Assembly: GCA_003524705.1 (NCBI GenBank)
Contig: DQGV01000043.1
Span: 1-7,441, forward strand
Direction of reading: 5' to 3'
Origin: Anaerolineae bacterium
GTDB lineage: Bacteria > Chloroflexota > Anaerolineae > Anaerolineales > Villigracilaceae
Length of the DNA: 7,441 nt
Shown: piece by piece, positions 6,118 through 7,441 of the stretch
Layout of the letters: each line of letters begins with the position of its first letter
Numbering within the stretch: position 1 is the stretch's first letter
Notes under the pieces: model-generated
Told to the model about the DNA's origin: nothing
Seen by the model: only the letters and a program-made list of their open reading frames with translations
Database searches by the model: none
Program-made: the position numbers and the translations under genes

Positions 6118-7441
6118 ATGCCATATTTAAAGTTCTTATCTGATGAAGAAGTGCAAGCCATGCACGATGCTACTATGAAAGTGATGGGTGAAGTTGGAAT
6201 TATTTGGACGCATCAACCAAGCCTTGATATTTTATTAAGTGCAGGTTGTACCATGAATGGCAATCGAGTTTGTATGCCTGAAAATTTAATTATGGATTCA
6301 GTTGCTAAAGCAAATAAACGCCCAAAGATTCGCGGACGCAATGGCACTGTCAATGAACTTGGTGGAGGAAATTTATATTTTCATAATCTCGGTGGTGCGC
6401 GAGATGTCTTTGATGCACGCACAGGTACACATCATGCCGCTACACATGAAGATTGTGTTAATGCCACACGCGTATTAGATGCACTTCCGAATTGCAATAA
6501 CGTCACACCATTTTTTACGCCGCCTGATGTTGAAAATGAAATGATGGCGCTATACATGTATCGGCATACATTGTCACATACCACCAAACCCGTGCAAGGA
6601 CCTGGCATTCAATTTGGTCATGAAGTTAAGTATGCAGTTGAGATGGCGGCAGTGATAGGTATTGAAGCACATGAACTTACACTGTCACTTTCGCCAGTCA
6701 GTCCGTTAACCATGCATGATGTCGCCGCACAAGCAATTATGGATATGGCAAATGCTGGAGTCATTCACGCAAATCTTCCCGCACCCACTGGCGGCGCAAC
6801 TTCACCGATGACGATTACAGGAAGTCTCGTGCAACAAAGTGCTGAGTCACTTGCGCCTCTCGTCCTCGCCCAGATCATGAATCCTGGTTGTGGCGTTGTC
6901 TATTGTGGACGCTTGGGTTTGCTCGAACCTCGAACCGGTTTAATTTGGGGCGGCGTTGAGCTTGGCATTTCATCTGCCGCAACTGTTCAACTCGGTCATT
7001 ATTACGGATTCGCCGTCAATGTGTATGGATTTTCTACCAATGCTCACACACTTGATGCACAAAATGCTTTCGAAAGAGGATTAAACGCTTCTCTCCCCGC
7101 CTTAGCAGGGGCTGATGAACTCTCAGGCATTGGTGAAATGGAAGCAGGTGTGATGGGTTCGTTTGCTCAAATGGTTTTAGATAATGAATTAGCAAAAAGT
7201 GTACATCGTCAACGCCAAGGTTTATCTGCAGATGCTGAACATTTAGCAGTTGAAGTTATCAATACAGTTATGAATACAAACAGAAATTATTTAGCCAGTA
7301 AACATACTCTCAAACATTTACGTGCAGGTGAAATGGCTTTGACTAAGTTAGCTGAACGAAACTCATGGGATACATGGGAAGATAAAATGAGTCGCAAACA
7401 AATGGCAGATTATGCAACCGATGAAGCCGAAAGAATTTTGC
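6118..7441 (+). CDS. MttB-family corrinoid-dependent methyltransferase, non-pyrrolysine type (second copy), 3' end beyond the window
   Basis: The frame is open for 441 complete codons from the ATG to the window edge, with no stop. By comparison with the first copy, some 40-50 residues are probably missing. AGGAG at 6108-6112, five bases before the ATG, firmly sets the start. Family features line up with the first copy: the N-terminal helices with HDATMKVMGEVGI (16-28), FHNLGGARDVFDARTGTHHAAT (88-109) matching the first copy's FDPGSSGIAML region, SLSPVSPLTMHD (190-201), PAPTGGATSPMTITGSLVQ (221-239), and VYGFSTNAHTLDAQNAFERG (302-321) matching the YLGATDSKLVDAQAG region. The visible part contains no amber codon. 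The protein is clearly diverged from the first copy, so this is not a recent duplication. It probably demethylates a different amine or acts at another step, sharing the upstream corrinoid carrier. The A/T-rich segment before it could hold its own promoter, but none is convincing. Confidence 0.92.
   Translation, partial: MPYLKFLSDEEVQAMHDATMKVMGEVGIIWTHQPSLDILLSAGCTMNGNRVCMPENLIMDSVAKANKRPKIRGRNGTVNELGGGNLYFHNLGGARDVFDARTGTHHAATHEDCVNATRVLDALPNCNNVTPFFTPPDVENEMMALYMYRHTLSHTTKPVQGPGIQFGHEVKYAVEMAAVIGIEAHELTLSLSPVSPLTMHDVAAQAIMDMANAGVIHANLPAPTGGATSPMTITGSLVQQSAESLAPLVLAQIMNPGCGVVYCGRLGLLEPRTGLIWGGVELGISSAATVQLGHYYGFAVNVYGFSTNAHTLDAQNAFERGLNASLPALAGADELSGIGEMEAGVMGSFAQMVLDNELAKSVHRQRQGLSADAEHLAVEVINTVMNTNRNYLASKHTLKHLRAGEMALTKLAERNSWDTWEDKMSRKQMADYATDEAERIL

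Noticed and set aside
2711..7441. Possible pyrrolysine (amber) readthrough in the MttB-family genes
   Set aside because: Both frames were read through their visible length and contain no internal TAG. The first ends at TAA and the second is still open at the window edge.

Overview
This 7.4 kb window is bacterial and looks chromosomal. It carries six protein genes, all on the + strand: five complete and one running off the right edge. The core is a corrinoid-dependent methyltransferase cluster made of a GntR/FCD regulator (1068-1802), a B12-binding methyl-carrier protein (1882-2547), a first MttB-family methyltransferase (2711-4189), an S9-family serine peptidase (4193-5986) and a second, divergent MttB-family methyltransferase (6118 to the end). 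Upstream, and separated by a strong intrinsic terminator (961-994), lies an A/T-rich gene (62-952) with a NucS-like nuclease domain. It probably does not belong to the cluster.

Functionally, MttB-family proteins move a methyl group from a quaternary or tertiary amine to the cobalt of a small corrinoid protein. A further methyltransferase then passes it to tetrahydrofolate or coenzyme M. Neither MttB-like gene has an in-frame amber codon in the visible sequence, so neither encodes pyrrolysine. They belong to the broad non-Pyl branch, whose characterised members use glycine betaine, proline betaine, carnitine and related compounds. The substrate cannot be read from the sequence. No gene for the second methyl transfer and no corrinoid-reactivating protein is visible here. 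The GntR/FCD protein at the head of the cluster is the natural candidate for substrate-responsive control.

A second theme is the density of palindromic repeats. At least three clear families, plus a less clear patchwork, occupy the gene junctions. One about 83 bp element sits in frame inside the S9 peptidase and encodes about 28 residues of its propeller. Two other elements overlap the 3' ends of gntR and of the peptidase gene and supply their stop codons.

The organism cannot be named securely. Abundant non-Pyl MttB genes with corrinoid proteins, moderate-to-low G+C, and interspersed repeats of the CATTGCGAG..CGAAGCAATC, CTTCGA..CTCAGTG and GGTGGTCGAGTA types fit an anaerobic or facultative environmental bacterium. 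Chloroflexota (Anaerolineae-like) is my best guess, by recall rather than by search.
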